From Vombatus ursinus (lineage: Eukaryota; Chordata; Mammalia; Diprotodontia; Vombatidae): a stretch of DNA of 64,000 nt. Below the pieces are notes generated by a model, which searched no databases, was not told the origin of the DNA, and saw only the letters and a program-made list of their open reading frames with translations. The position numbers and the translations under genes were made by a program. Location of the stretch: contig NW_020946557.1 in assembly GCF_900497805.2 (NCBI RefSeq), forward strand, positions 1,713,498-1,777,497. Reading direction: 5' to 3'. Of this stretch, positions 10,531-22,067 are shown piece by piece. How positions within the stretch are numbered: the stretch's first letter is position 1; each line of letters opens with the position of its first letter.

Positions 10531-11785
10531 GTTGCAGTTCTCCTCCCCTTCTACCTATCTAGAAGATAGAAATTATGTTTTATTTTCATGAGTACTATAT
10601 AATTGATATATCACAAGAGATAGATTTTTTAAAAATGAAAAATAAAACCTGGAAATATTTGAGTAATAGCAGTGTGCTATATGGTAGCATTTCAAGGCAG
10701 CTCTCTATTTAGAGATATGAAGGATTCCATTGGTCAAGAGCAGGCCATACTCTCTCCCACCCACCCCCGAGAAAGACAGATGATGACACATGGGATGTGA
10801 ATTCTATGTGGCTAAATTTTCCAACACATTCCACATCACACTCCACCATAATGAAGGCAACCTTCATCTTTAAACTAATAAATCTGTTAAACAGATCCAT
10901 CTTCCCTGTCAATTGAAGACAAAGCATCCATTTCTGAAATACTTATCAAGCACTGTCTGATGATTGAATAAGTCTGATGAAAAGAATAATCTGTCAAACT
11001 AATTTGTTACAGTTAAGAAGGTCATGCCATGAGATGAGCCCCACAGGGAATAAGGGGAGACCATCTAGGTTTGTGCTATTAGCTCTACTTGACATGGCCA
11101 CATGATTTTGCAAGATTTTTCTTTTCCTGGCAATGTTCCATGAATGTGGCTGACATTGTTCTGTAAGTCCTTAGGGCCATAAGATAGTCCATTCTTTGTG
11201 CATTTTGTAGAGTGAGGGAATGCGAACATGTGTGGAGAGTTGTTTCAAACCAGATGTGCCAGAGAAAATTAGATGTTAAAGTTAAAAATAAAACAAGAAA
11301 TACATTGACTGTCTGTTGTTGCTGGACTGCTCGCTGTATGGGAGTTGATATATTCTATACACAAAAATCCAAACCAAACCAAACCAAAAGCCCTTTAAAA
11401 ATGTTTCTAATGTATTAGTTTATTATAGGAGAAATTTCTATAGAAGCAAAGTTGAACAAGCTTCACAACTAGAGCTATTAATCACCATGGGAGGTTATTT
11501 TGCCTTCTGCCTTTTTTTTTAAATGAAAAAAACATATTTGCAGAAAATAATGATTTAGCAACAACTAAGTGGGAAAAATGCCTATGCTGATGGAAAAAGA
11601 CATTTGGAAAAAATGTATCAGGATTCCTATTTACAGCCTAGTATGTGTTTGGCCATCTATTATTCTTACAAGAATTCTCTTTCCCAGTTCTTTCTTTTTC
11701 TTTGAAAAAACTATTTTATTTTGGTCAGGCCTCTGGTTTTCATCATCAGAGGGAAATTGAAGTAAGAAAGTCCCTTTTTTAGAAC
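10531..11785. other. No feature recognised
   Basis: About 1.25 kb of apparently unique sequence. Short frames here have no recognisable motifs. Confidence 0.45.
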
Positions 11786-11852
11786 TTATGATGTAACAGA
11801 GATTCTTGAGGCACTGAAAAATTAAGTGACTTGTACAGGGTCACATAGCTAG
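11786..11852 (+). mobile_element. MIR core fragment
   Basis: 'attaagtgacttgtacaggg' and 'tcacatagctagg' are the MIR/CORE centre. The copy runs straight into the GGAA microsatellite. Confidence 0.6.
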
Positions 11853-12212
11853 GAAAGGAGGGAGGAAAGAGGGAAGAAATGAAGGGAAGAAAGAAGGAAG
11901 AAATGAAGAAAGGAAAGGAGGAAAGGAATAAGGGAGGGAGTAAAGAAGGAAGGAAAGAATGGAAGGAAGAAAAGGAAGGGAGAAAAGAAAGAAGGAAAGG
12001 TGGAGGGAGAAAGGGAGTAAGGAAGGGAGAAAAGAAAGAAGGAAGGGAGGGAGGAATAAAGAAGGAAAGAAAGAAGGGAGGGGGAAAAGAAGAAATTAAG
12101 TAAAAGAGAAAGGAAGGAAGGGAGAGAGAAAAGAAGGAAGAAAGGAAGGATGGGAAGGATGAGAAAGGGAAGAAGGAAAGGAAAGAGGGAATGGAGGAAG
12201 GAAGGAGAGAGT
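11853..12212. repeat. (GGAA)n-rich microsatellite, ~360 bp
   Basis: Purine-only on the plus strand, with GGAA, GGGA, AAGA and GAAA units. The long open frames on both strands (K/E/G-rich and S/F/L-rich) are products of the repeat, not genes. GGAA is the core site of ETS-family factors, so many sites are packed here. Confidence 0.95.
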
Positions 12213-12519
12213 CCTATAGAGTGAAACAACAACTTATCTTGTTGATAAAATTATTGAGGCCCTGGCTCATAGTCAATACTATTTGATATTTTTTGTCACT
12301 GAGTATAGATTACCACCACAGTTCATGACTCCCCTCTCTGTCCCAATTTCTTTCAAGAGCTGCTATTTGCTCTTTAGGGATTTTTATAATATAAGATACC
12401 TTTGTATCATAATAAGGACATACTTAGGTGTTTCAGAAACCAGAAAAAATAAATAGAAACATTAAATTTTCAAAGCATTATCGGTACTACTCCCACTAGT
12501 GATCTTAAAGGGGAGATCA
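12213..12519. other. No feature recognised
   Basis: About 300 bp of AT-rich unique sequence. Confidence 0.4.
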
Positions 12520-12690
12520 CAGTATAGGAGAGAGAGTGACTGAATGGAGGCAGGAGACTTGGTTCTATTCTGGCTCTACTGACTAACTGTGTGACTATGG
12601 GTATATCAGTGAATCTTTTTTAGGCTTTAGTTTCTTAAGAGGTTGGATTAAATGATAGCTAAGCTTTCTTGTAGCATGAAAATTCTTTAT
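12520..12690 (+). mobile_element. tRNA-type/MIR SINE
   Basis: 'tggaggcaggagacttggtt', 'taactgtgtgactatgggta', and 'taggctttagtttcttaaga' followed by 'ttggattaaatgatagctaa' give the head-to-tail order of this family. Confidence 0.7.
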
Positions 12691-12804
12691 GTTACAAAGG
12701 TTCATTCAACACCACCACCTTGCCAGTATTAATATGATTGTATAGTTACTCACTGCACCTTACTAATTTCTTGACAGCAATCTGTATTGTAAATGGCGGA
12801 GCAT

Positions 12805-13620
12805 TATATGAACAAAAGGCAGCATGATGTGGTAGATAGGGTGCTGGCCTATCAGGAAGACCTGTTTGTGGTATAAGAACAAGTTGTGATATATGATTAT
12901 GATGGAATACTACTGTGTTATAAGAAGTGAAGAGCTCAATGATCTTAGAAAAACATGGACTTTCCCAAAATAATGAAGAGCAAAATGAGCAGAACCAAGA
13001 GAACATTGTATACAGTAACAGCAGTATTGTTTTAAGAATAACTTGAGTGAATAAGTCATTTCAACTATTATAAATATCCAAATTAACTATAAAGGACATA
13101 TGAAGAAAGATACTATCTGCATCCAGAGAAAGAACTGATATATACATGTACGTATAGATTAATTTTATGTATATATGTGTGTATATGTATTTATACATAC
13201 ATACATATACACACACCTATTTGTGTCTAATGGTAACCATCTCTAGGGGTTGGGAGGAGAGAAGGAAAAAAGAAAAAAAAGAAATAACTTTGTTAGATAT
13301 TTAAAAGGAATAGCAAGTTGTATGTATTTGCAGTTTAATGTGTAATCATCTTTTTATTATACTATGTTATGGAAATGCTTGTTTTATTCCATAAATTAAA
13401 AATAAAATAAATGTGAAAAAAAACAGTTAGAATCAGTTTGAATCCTCACATATTCACCATGACCAAGTTCCATAATCTCTCTGTTTCAATCTGCTTATCT
13501 GTAAAATGGGGATAATAATACCTTAAGTATTTACTTCATAGGCTTATTGTGAAAATTAAATGAGATAATATGTATATATACATACACACATATATTTGTA
13601 CAAACAAAAAGTGTTAAAGT
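12805..13620 (+). mobile_element. SINE split by an L1 insertion
   Basis: The head (12805-12868: 'aaggcagcatgatgtggtag', 'aggaagacctg') and the tail (13428-13620: 'tgaatcctcacatattcacc', 'cttatctgtaaaatggggat') are parts of one SINE in register. The tail ends in a TATG/CATA microsatellite. Confidence 0.75.
12869..13427 (+). mobile_element. L1 3' end (5'-truncated), nested in a SINE
   Basis: The start matches ORF2 C-terminal codons found in other copies here ('gatggaatactactgtg', 'agcagaaccaagagaac'). A 3' UTR ('catccagagaaagaactga') and an A-rich end ('aaaataaaataaatgtg' then A8) follow. A TATG microsatellite lies inside the UTR. It inserted into the SINE listed around it. Confidence 0.85.
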
Positions 13621-13669
13621 GTTACTAACCTTTAAGTTTTTTTATGTCTGTTATTATTGTTACTTAAGT

Positions 13670-13862
13670 AATATAGAATCATAGAATATTAGAGCTGGAG
13701 TAGAGCTCAGAAACTATTTAGTTTCCCCCATGTCTTTTACAGAAGGAAACTGAAGCTGATAAAGGTCAAAGATGTTGACAAAGATTTCACGGGTATTAAG
13801 TGGAAAAGTTGGAACTTGAACTTGGGTTTCCTGATTCCCAAGTACTCTTTCCATAATAACAT
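13670..13862 (+). mobile_element. MIR/THER-like SINE
   Basis: 'aatcatagaatattagagct', 'tcttttacagaaggaaactg', 'gaacttgggtttcctgattc' in family order. Confidence 0.75.
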
Positions 13863-14029
13863 GTTGATATTAGTAAGGGCTGACTCTTCCTTTCTGAAAC
13901 ATATTAATGCATTCACTGAAAAAGGCCTACTAGTAAATGATTAAGGAATACTATCAATACGTACCTTTATAACCTTTAAGATACACAAAGATTGAGCATT
14001 TACTCTAAGCAAAAGGCAATGGGAAAGGA

Positions 14030-14312
14030 AAGGAATAAGCATTAATACAATGCTTGCTATGTTCCAGGCACTGTACTAAGTGATTTTTTTTTAAAAAAAG
14101 TAAATATTATTTTATTTGATTTTCACAACAACTTTGCAAGGCAGGTACTATTATTATCCCCATTTTATAGTTAAGAAAACTGAGACAAAACAAAGGCTAA
14201 GTTAATTGCTGAGGGCCACACAGCTAGTAAGTATCTGGGCTGTATTTGAACTCAGGTCTTTTCTGACCCCATACTCAATACTGTATCCACTGTTCCACTA
14301 GCAACCTCTAAA
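14030..14312 (+). mobile_element. MIR-like SINE, nearly full length
   Basis: Order seen: 'acaatgcttgctatgttcca', 'gattttcacaacaactttgc', 'attattatccccattttata', 'gccacacagctagtaagtat', 'tgaactcaggtcttttctga', 'ctgtatccactgttccacta'. An A-rich stretch (14088-14100) interrupts it. Confidence 0.8.
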
Positions 14313-15930
14313 CAAACCAAAACAAAACAAAAATCCTTCAAAAAGGGGTTTTTGAATGGTCTCTTGTGGTGCTATCATTATGATAAGGCTTAAAGCATTA
14401 TGGCATATGTCTAACTTGGTATGAGTGCTTAACATAACTATTTCAGGTTAATCTAGTTAAGCCAACAAATTGGATAATCTCTCCCTCTCTGTTTGTGGTA
14501 TACATTATTTTTTTTACACAGTCCTCTTATTATTACAAATCTTGTTTTCCTTCTCTGGTCCTGTCAAGCACATCTGTCAATTAATAATTTGCTATCAATT
14601 GGATCTGTTTTGCAAACCATTCAATAATCTCAAGGTGGCTACTAAACAAATCTCTGCCTGTTTATATGGCCTTCTAATGTCTATGAAATTTCTAGTGACA
14701 TCTGGCATCCCTGAAGCTCCATTCTCAGGGACCTGCCTAGCACTCCATGTTACTTTGCCTACAAAAAATGTCCACTGTGGGAGATTCACCAGCACTTTTG
14801 GGACTCTCCACATTCCTCAGCCAGATGTTTCACAGCCAAATATTTTCTCAGCTGGATAGAAAAGCACAGTGGAACTATAGTCAGCAGTGGTGGGAATTAT
14901 CAGTATCAATGAGACACTTCTTTTCTACTTTCACATGGGAGAATAGCAGAAAAATTTGAAATATGAACTCCAGGCCTGCTCCTAATATACCTTAATAAAT
15001 TCCAGCTTTAGAGGAGTAAATGGAAATTGACATACACAGACTACACAGACAGCCCAAATATGGAACAGATTCCAAAGTTATTACTACTTATTCTGCTTCT
15101 AATCATATGTTCATTCAACTTCCATGTGATAAATGAACCATCATTGTATGTTTGCCTTGACATTCATGAGTGTCAAAAATAAAGGGTCTGATTTTTTTTT
15201 TGGTGGGAGTTCCCTAAAGGGCTTAAGGTAGCTAGGGTGGCAATGGAATAGAATCATTTTTAAAAGCTTTGAAGTTTTAGAATTTAATCAAATTTGAAGA
15301 GTCACTTAGGAATTAGAAATCATGAAGGCACTTGGGGCATCCTGAGGATCAGGCAAATTTTTCCCAAATACTATGCTTCAAATGAAATTCTTATTCATTT
15401 GGATTGTTAATGAAATAGGATATTTTGCTGGAAGTCCCCTGGGAAGAAAAAAAGGTCTCTTTGAATATGCAGCATTAAAAGAATACTAAATAAATTGGAA
15501 CACAAGAGACTTTTAGTTCAGGGTAACTTTGAAAAGCCATGGCTTTTTAGCAATGGAAGAAACCTATTACTTCTTTGATCTGCTCCTCTTTCCCATCTGC
15601 CTTGAAGCTATTAGGATCCCCTTCTTTCTCAAAGCTTGTTTTGGGTCACTTTTTCCCTACTTTCTTTTTCTAGCTAATACAATTTGAATAGAAATAGCAA
15701 CTAGCTCCTGCTGTATTCCTCCACAGTCCTCTTTGTTTAAAAAAGGAGAACAGCATAGGAGAGAGCTGTGTGTGCATGTGTGTTTAATGCCAAGTCAGAG
15801 TACTTTGGGTGAGAGACTTATAGCCTTCCAACTACTTATGCACTTGGAATATATCCTTTTACACCAATTGGGCTCGTCCTTTGTTATATAGTGAATTTTA
15901 TATAGATTTTCTGTATACTTATGCATGTAC
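14313..15930. other. Long block without recognised repeats
   Basis: About 1.6 kb. The 129-codon plus frame at 14470-14859 is the longest here. It has no domain, overlaps other frames on both strands and shows no splice or promoter context, so I do not call it a gene. Confidence 0.5.
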
Positions 15931-15931
15931 A

Positions 15932-16045
15932 TGTTGTCCAATAGATTATAAGTTCCTCAAGGACAGAGACAATTACATGTTTGTTTTTGTATCTACCACA
16001 CCTAGCTAACTGTTAGAATATAGTAAATACTTGCAGACTGATTTG
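15932..16045 (+). mobile_element. L2 3' end fragment
   Basis: 'ataagttcctcaaggacaga', 'tttgtatctaccacacctag', 'atagtaaatacttgcagact' follow the L2 tail ('tgagctccttgagggcagg ... aataaatgtttg'). Confidence 0.7.
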
Positions 16046-16049
16046 GTGA

Positions 16050-16485
16050 TAACTTAAAAATGTGAAGTTTAATGGTGTACACAGCTTTCAGAATACAATC
16101 ATTAAAACAACCACACTGAAAGAACATGGAATACCAAATAGTCATTACTTCCTTGAAGTATGGACCTTTGAGATTTAAAACTGTGACTGTAGAATGACCA
16201 TGTATAAGCTACTTAACTAGTTTCTTTTTCTTTTTTAATCTGAAGTTATAAATTTTCTATCTTGGCTAGAAACAAGATTCAGTCTGTAATGTGGACTTCC
16301 TACTTATGTCAGATTTATCAAGAATTATGTATGTCAAGACCGATGATCAGAATGCCCATTGTCCTACCCAATGACAATATTTTAAACCAACAAATAAAAT
16401 ATATATTAAAAGTATAGTATTTAAAGAGAGGGATAGCCTTGGAGTCAGAAAAAAAACAAAACATGCTATTACTTTTTCTGGTTCT
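16050..16485. other. No feature recognised
   Basis: About 435 bp of AT-rich unique sequence. Confidence 0.4.
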
Positions 16486-16487
16486 CT

Positions 16488-17855
16488 GCCCACCTGTTTA
16501 ACTATCCTTAGTATCTCTTGTTGGCTTGTATAATAACCCCTAACTATTTTTCACATCTCTGGTTTGGGTGCTCTTCTCTTTCTACCCTCTCCTTTTGGTG
16601 ACCTCATCAGCTTCCATGGGTTTAGTTATCATCTCTATGGATGATTCCTAGATTTATATATTTAGCCCCAATGTCTCCCTTGAGCTTCTATCCTGCTTTA
16701 CCGATGGCTTACTGGATCTCTCACATGAGTTATCCCAGAGAAATTTCAATATGTCTCTATATCTCTGAATTCAAAATTTATGAAATTCAATATGTCTGAA
16801 ACAGAACTCATCATTCCCTCTGCCCCCACCATTATTTTAAAATCCCAGGTTTGTAATCTTTACATCTCCTTGTTGTCTCTCACTTAAATTATTGAAGTGG
16901 CCTCCTAACTGGTCTACCAGGTTCAAGTCTCTTACCACTCTCCATCCTATGTATGTCAGCTATATAGCTGACAAAGTGATTTTCCTTAATCACAGATCTA
17001 ACCATGTCAATTTCCCTCTCAATCAACTCAATTGGTTTCCTATTGCTTCCAGGAAAACGTATAAATTCCCTTGTTTAGCTTTAAAACTCTACAAAAACTG
17101 GCCATGAGCTACCTTTCCAGCCTCTTTCACTCTCTGATTCAGTCAAACTGGTCCTCGTCTTATTTAGCAAACAGCCACCACTTTTCTACCTCTATGTCGT
17201 TGTATTGGCCATCTTCAAGGGTAGAATGCATTCCTTCTTCACCTATGCCTCATATAGTTCCTCTCTTCCTTCAAGACTCATCTCAAATACTAACTTCAAC
17301 GTAAATCTTTTCCTGATCCTCCTGAACAGCTATACCCCTCCCATAATATCTTATATTTAACAACTTTGTATGTATTTGTAATCATTCTCCTCATATTTAT
17401 TCTGTATATATATATATATATATTCACAGAGAAAATATGAAAGAGAATTAAAAAATACAGAGTAGTATACAGAATGACAACTACATACTATATATGTATG
17501 TATATATGCATATATATGCATACATGTGTATATATAATAGTATTCCCATAAACTACTTAATATTATTTGTACTATGTATTTAAAAGTTTAAAAAGTAACT
17601 AAAATTAAAAGTTATGCATACATAATTTTATTAAACACATATCTATGAATATAAAGATATAATCTATTGATATACACTGCTATATATACATACATATATA
17701 CACACATACATATAGATGTATGTGTGTTTTTCTCCACCACAAGGAGGTAAACTCCTTGAGAGTAGAGCTTGTTTCATTCTTCATATCCCAGTGTCTAGTA
17801 CAGTATCTGGCACATAGTAGGTGCTTAATAAATACTTGTTGAGAAATTGATTGAC
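16488..17855 (+). mobile_element. L2-like LINE 3' portion with microsatellite inside
   Basis: Typical L2-related text occurs in order: 'tcaatatgtctgaaacagaa', 'acaaagtgattttccttaat', 'ctaaccatgtcaatttccct', 'gagctacctttccagcctct', 'ccttcaagactcatctcaaa'. After a TA microsatellite come 'aggtaaactccttgagagta' and 'ggcacatagtaggtgcttaa'. No intact reverse transcriptase frame remains, so the copy is a fossil. Confidence 0.75.
17402..17725. repeat. TA/TATG/CATA microsatellite inside L2
   Basis: Runs of (TA)n and TATGCATA units over ~320 bp separate the L2 body from its own tail. Confidence 0.85.
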
Positions 17856-18035
17856 CAGAGTTGAAATCTTGCCTCTGTCATGAACTAAGTATGTGACGAT
17901 CAACAAATTATTTATCATCTGAATGCTCTAAGCAGCTCTCTAAGCCTATGTGTTGTATATGATTTGCTCTACTGCAAGTATGGAAGGGGCTTCCAAATCT
18001 GGTATTCCCCAGATAAATGAAAGGTCTGTACCTGC
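17856..18035 (+). mobile_element. Mar-family SINE 3' part
   Basis: 'ttgaaatcttgcctctgtca', 'aagcagctctctaagcctat', 'gtattccccagataaatgaa' match the same tail seen at 10303-10530 and 31141-31250. Confidence 0.65.
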
Positions 18036-18107
18036 CTCCACCAGGAAGTACAGGCCCATGCACGTGAACACACACATATACAGACAAACACAATAAATGC
18101 ATGAACT

Positions 18108-18458
18108 ATACCTATTCTTCTGCCTCTATGTTTTTGCACATGCTCTACACTCTAATTACCATATCTGAGATGAATGCCCTTGTCATCTCTACTTATGAGA
18201 AATTCTAGTTTCTAAAAGCATAGCTCAGATGCTTCTTTCTATGTGAAGTCTTTCCTGATGTTACCAGTTACCAGTTCTTTCTACCTCTTGCCATTACATT
18301 TATGTGATCCTTAGCTACTTTGGGAAACATAACCCCGGTAGAATGTAAACTCTGAAGACAGGATCACTCTTTATTTTTGCAACACCAACATCTATTTTTT
18401 TCTAGAGTGATTTATACACATTAGGTGTCTAATAAATGTTTGTTGAATTGAATTATTC
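18108..18458 (+). mobile_element. L2-like LINE 3' end
   Basis: 'tttgcacatgctctacactc', 'gtgaagtctttcctgatgtt', 'agaatgtaaactctgaagac', and the terminal 'gtctaataaatgtttgttga' follow L2 3' order. Confidence 0.7.
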
Positions 18459-18554
18459 ATCTATTTAGTTAAAGCAAAACTCTTGTTAAAAGGCTAGTGG
18501 AAACTATTACTGCTACTTCTCCCCTTTCTCTGTTCTTTCAAAAGAAGATCTTGC

Positions 18555-18648
18555 TTTTATATATGTATACACACACATACATAGACATATATATATATAT
18601 ATGTATACACATACACACACACACATACACACATATATATAGTTTACT
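18555..18648. repeat. AT/AC microsatellite
   Basis: (TA)n and (CA)n runs. Confidence 0.9.
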
Positions 18649-18651
18649 TTC

Positions 18652-18785
18652 ATAATCCCTAGATCATTATCTGAGATGTGGAATGGACCTTGGAGGTCAT
18701 CTAGTCCAACTCCCTAATCAGGAGGTTGAGAGTGGAAAATGGAGACCCTAAGAGAGAAGTGACTTAGGCTATAAGATCATTGAGG
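18652..18785 (+). mobile_element. MIR/THER-like SINE 5' part
   Basis: 'aatggaccttggaggtcatc' and 'tagtccaactccctaatcag' are the family's 5' signature. It ends at the next SINE. Confidence 0.7.
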
Positions 18786-18832
18786 CATCTAGGTGGTGCA
18801 GTGGATAAAACACTATCAAGAAGATCTGACTT

Positions 18833-19520
18833 TATATGCCCAAAGGACTATACCTTCAGCAATAGCATTACTAGGTCTGTATCTCAAAGAGATTTAAAAA
18901 AAAATAAAAAGGACCTACATGTACAAAAATAATTAGAGTAGCTCTTTTTGTACTGGCAAAGAATTGGAAATTGAGAGGGTGCCCATCAGTTAGGGAATGG
19001 CTGAACAAATTGTGGCATATGATTGTGATGGAATACTATTGTGCTGTAAGAAATGATGACTGGAGTAGTTTCAGAAAAATCTGGAAAGACTTACATGAAC
19101 CAATACAAAGTGAAGTGAGCAGAACCAGGAGAATGCTGTACATGATAACAACAATAGTATACAAAGATTAACTATGAATACCTTAGCTAGTCCCAGCAAT
19201 ATGAAAATCTGAGACAATTCTGAAGGATCTATGATAAAAAATGCTATACACTTCCAGAGAAAGAACTGATAAAATCTGAATGAAGATCAAAGCATACTTC
19301 AAAAAAAAACTTTTTGTCTGTGCTTTCTTTCACAACTGATATGGAAATATGTTTTGCATGACTGCACATGTATAATTTTTGTCAAATTGCTTGTCTTCTC
19401 AATGATAGAGGAGGGTGGGAAAGAATTTGGAATGAAAAATTAAAAAAAATAAAGGTTAAAAATTGTTTTTACATATAATTGGGAAACACAAAATAATAAA
19501 ATTTTAAAAAGACAATTAGG
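18833..19520 (+). mobile_element. L1 3' end (5'-truncated), nested in a SINE
   Basis: It begins in the ORF2 C-terminal coding region. The open frame 18971-19171 has ...EWLNKLWHMIVMEYYCAVRN, equivalent to the L1 ORF2 'W..K.WY...MEYYSA' region, and ends at the natural position (...YKD-stop). A ~330-bp 3' UTR ('cttccagagaaagaactgat', 'gaggagggtgggaaagaatt') and an A-rich tail follow. It lacks the endonuclease and reverse transcriptase. Confidence 0.88.
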
Positions 19521-19537
19521 CACAAAAAAACCATAGA

Positions 19538-19542
19538 AGAAG

Positions 19543-19574
<32 letters not shown>

Positions 19575-19622
19575 GTAGTAGTAGTAGAAGAAGACGAAGA
19601 AGACAAAGAAGAAGACGATGAT
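19538..19622 (+). repeat. (GAA)n microsatellite at an L1-SINE junction
   Basis: GAA x9-10, then GTA x5, then GAA/GAC units. It sits where the L1 A-tail meets the SINE, so it may have grown from the tail plus target duplication. The poly-F/poly-Y reverse frame over it is an artefact. Confidence 0.9.
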
Positions 19623-19800
19623 GACAATGCCTAAGTTCAAATCCAGCCTCAAATACTTAGCAGTTGTGTACCATGAACAAATCACTTAATCTTCATTTGT
19701 CTCACTTTTCTCATCCATAAAATAGGGATAATAGTAGCATCTACATCCCAGGGTTGAGGGGAGGATAAAATGAGTTGATATTCAGAAAATATGGAGCTGA

Positions 19801-20000
19801 TTTAGTTATTGTTATAAATATAGAGCTGAAAGAGACCCTAGAGGCCATCTACACAATCCCCCCCCTTTTTTTTTTATAGATGATAAAACTGGGGACCAGA
19901 GAAGTTAAGTGACTTGCTAAAGACCACAAAGATTTTCAGTGTCAGAGACAGAATCTGAACTCAGGTTCTCTGACTCTAATTACAGTATACCACAGTGGCC
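19801..20000 (+). mobile_element. MIR/THER-like SINE
   Basis: 'atagagctgaaagagaccct', 'gaagttaagtgacttgctaa', 'tctgaactcaggttctctga' in order. Confidence 0.75.
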
Positions 20001-20935
20001 AGTAAGAAAGACGTTTAGCTACAAGATCTTCAGCTTAACTCACTTGTATGCGAAAATGGAAAAGCCAAGAAGCATATGGTCTTTGAAAAAAGAATTCCAG
20101 TGTGTTTGGATATTTCCTATTTGTATAACCTTTTCTGTTCATTTATATTGGTATGTGGGCCATGGCCATTAAGGCATTTTTCATATTGAGGAGAAGTAGC
20201 CAAGAGTAACCATGGTGGAGAGAAGTCTACTTTTGTGATGGATGTTGTGATGGGAGATGAACAAAACTATTCAAATAGGAATATTTTTTTAGGCAATTGA
20301 ATCGTCATTTACTCCTCATAGCAAATTGAAGCCACTTTCCACTGCCCTGACCCATTTTCCATGCACCTTTCCATTTCAGAACTGGCCCCAAATCAGGGAG
20401 TACTGGATGTCCTGCCAGTAAACTCTCCTGAATTTCTAATGTTCCTGGAAGCCAACTAGCTGAGAACCAGAAAGCTGGAGAGAATGTTTGTGGGTTAAAA
20501 AAGAAAGAAAGACAAAATTATAAAAGCAATAAAATAAAAAGTAGTCTAAATTTCTAAAATTAATCTACGAAGAAATACATTTTTTTTTTCTAAATAAGGT
20601 GAATTTGCCTACCCATCTGTAGTTGTAGATAAATACTTGTGGACTATATTCTTCATCTTAAAGGAAGGGTGACATTCAGTTGGCTGGAATATGTAGGGAA
20701 CTAGTGGGGAATGACCTGGAAAGAGAATTTGAGCCTGAGGGTACTTCTTTTTCCCTAGGATCTCTAACTTACAATTAGGAATGACTGTAACATATTAGAT
20801 TGGCTCTCTTTAAGACTACAACCTGAGAGTTACATTAGAATTCATTCTAAGGCATACCTACTAATCAAACTTCTCTTAAATTTCAGAAAAACCTAAATAC
20901 CTTCTTATTAAACTACAAGGGTCTCTTATGTGTCC
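20001..20935. other. No feature recognised
   Basis: About 930 bp of unique AT-rich sequence; no domain in the short frames. Confidence 0.45.
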
Positions 20936-21215
20936 AGATGACACAAAATCATATAATAGAAACTCAGATTTGGAAATGACTTTAAAAGCTAGCTCATCCA
21001 ACTTATAATTTAAAAAAATCACCCCAATAACCAATCCAACCAGTGGTCATCTTGTTTTTGTGAAGACCTCCAATGAAGAAAACCTCTATCTCCTAAGAAA
21101 GCCCATTCAAATTTTGGATAGTTCTGATTATTATAAATGTTTTCTTTTTCATGAAATTAAGCCTAAATTTGCCTCTCCATCTTGTATCCATTGCTTCAAA
21201 GAGAATTATCAAATA
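20936..21215 (-). mobile_element. CR1/L3-like LINE 3' fragment
   Basis: Antisense L3-type text: 'gaagacctccaatgaagaaa', 'ctatctcctaagaaagccca', 'atgaaattaagcctaaattt'. The same text recurs at 53741-54330. Confidence 0.6.
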
Positions 21216-21249
21216 TGAAAAGCTAAATTTTTAAATATTGAAAGGTAAG

Positions 21250-21420
21250 AATCTAAACTATATAAATAAGTCAGGAAATCTGAATTTCAATTCTAGATTT
21301 TCTAGCTGTGTGATTTTGAAAAAATCACTTAACTTTTCTTGGCCTTAGTTTCTTCATCTATAAAATGAGGGAGACTGGACTAAAAGATTCCCTTTTATAT
21401 TACAACTCTAAAATTCCTTT
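21250..21420 (+). mobile_element. tRNA-type/MIR SINE
   Basis: 'atttcaattctagattttct', 'ctgtgtgattttgaaaaaat', 'agtttcttcatctataaaat' in order. Confidence 0.7.
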
Positions 21421-21654
21421 TATATATCCCAGTGGTTAGACTCATACTTTAACTGAACATTTTCTGTCTATAATTTATCTAGTCCTGCTGTGGGAATTCC
21501 CAGCAGGCTAAGAGTTGGCTTGACAGCCTGAGGGGAGACTATTCCTTTTTCCCATGGATAATACATCTATTGTATAATTTATACACAGCATAAATTCTAT
21601 TCCACAAATATTTATTAATGACCAATACTCATTTCAAACTTAATAAATGCTCTC

Positions 21655-21695
21655 TATCTGTCTATCTATCTATCTACCTATTTATCTGGCAACAA
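21655..21695. repeat. (TATC)n microsatellite
   Basis: Short run of CTAT/TATC units. Confidence 0.85.
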
Positions 21696-21699
21696 GGAA

Positions 21700-22065
21700 G
21701 CCTACAATAATCAATACTACAATAAAAATACTTTGTTCCTACCCTTAGTGCATTTACAATGTATTAGAGGAAGCAAATACACTGATAATGATAATTTTAG
21801 ATTTAATGTGAAGGTGCAAAAGAGGGGTACATACTGCTAGGGAGTTCAGAGGAGGGTTGTCTCATCTGCATGGGGGGAGATCATGGGAAGCTTAACAGAA
21901 AGGTGGCATTTAAGCTGGTGTTTGAAGGATGGGTAGAATTTTAAAAGATGAAGATGAACGGGGTCTTTTAGGCTTTGGAAACAGAGTGAACAAGGCATGT
22001 GTTTGAAGAATAAAATATTCAGTTTGACTGGAATGTATAAGGAAGCAGTGGGAAACAGGAATAGG
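21700..22065 (+). mobile_element. Old interspersed repeat, family not named
   Basis: Text such as 'ggtggcatttaagctggtgt', 'aggatgggtagaattttaaa' and 'aacaaggcatgtgtttgaag' resembles 56013-56400 in order and wording. I infer a shared ancient family. Confidence 0.45.
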
Positions 22066-22067
22066 GA

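Larger units (their letters stand above)
18786..19800 (+). mobile_element. tRNA-type SINE split by an L1 insertion
   Basis: The head ('ggcatctaggtggtgcagtg', 18787-18832) and body/tail ('taagttcaaatccagcctca', 'cccagggttgaggggaggat', 19629-19800) are collinear parts of one SINE. L1 and a GAA repeat lie between. Confidence 0.8.

Noticed and set aside
11849-12232. 127-codon S/F/L-rich reverse frame and a K/E/G-rich forward frame
   Set aside because: Both are translations of the GGAA microsatellite.
14470-14859. 129-codon open frame on the plus strand
   Set aside because: No domain, signal or splice context; it overlaps other frames on both strands and is within the length expected by chance in 64 kb.
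18786-19622. Possible tRNA gene from the tRNA-like SINE heads
   Set aside because: Heads have A/B-box-like text but cannot fold as a full cloverleaf and are followed by SINE bodies.
19530-19622. CRISPR-like array of short repeats
   Set aside because: It is a plain GAA/GTA microsatellite with no spacers; CRISPR is not expected in an animal genome.
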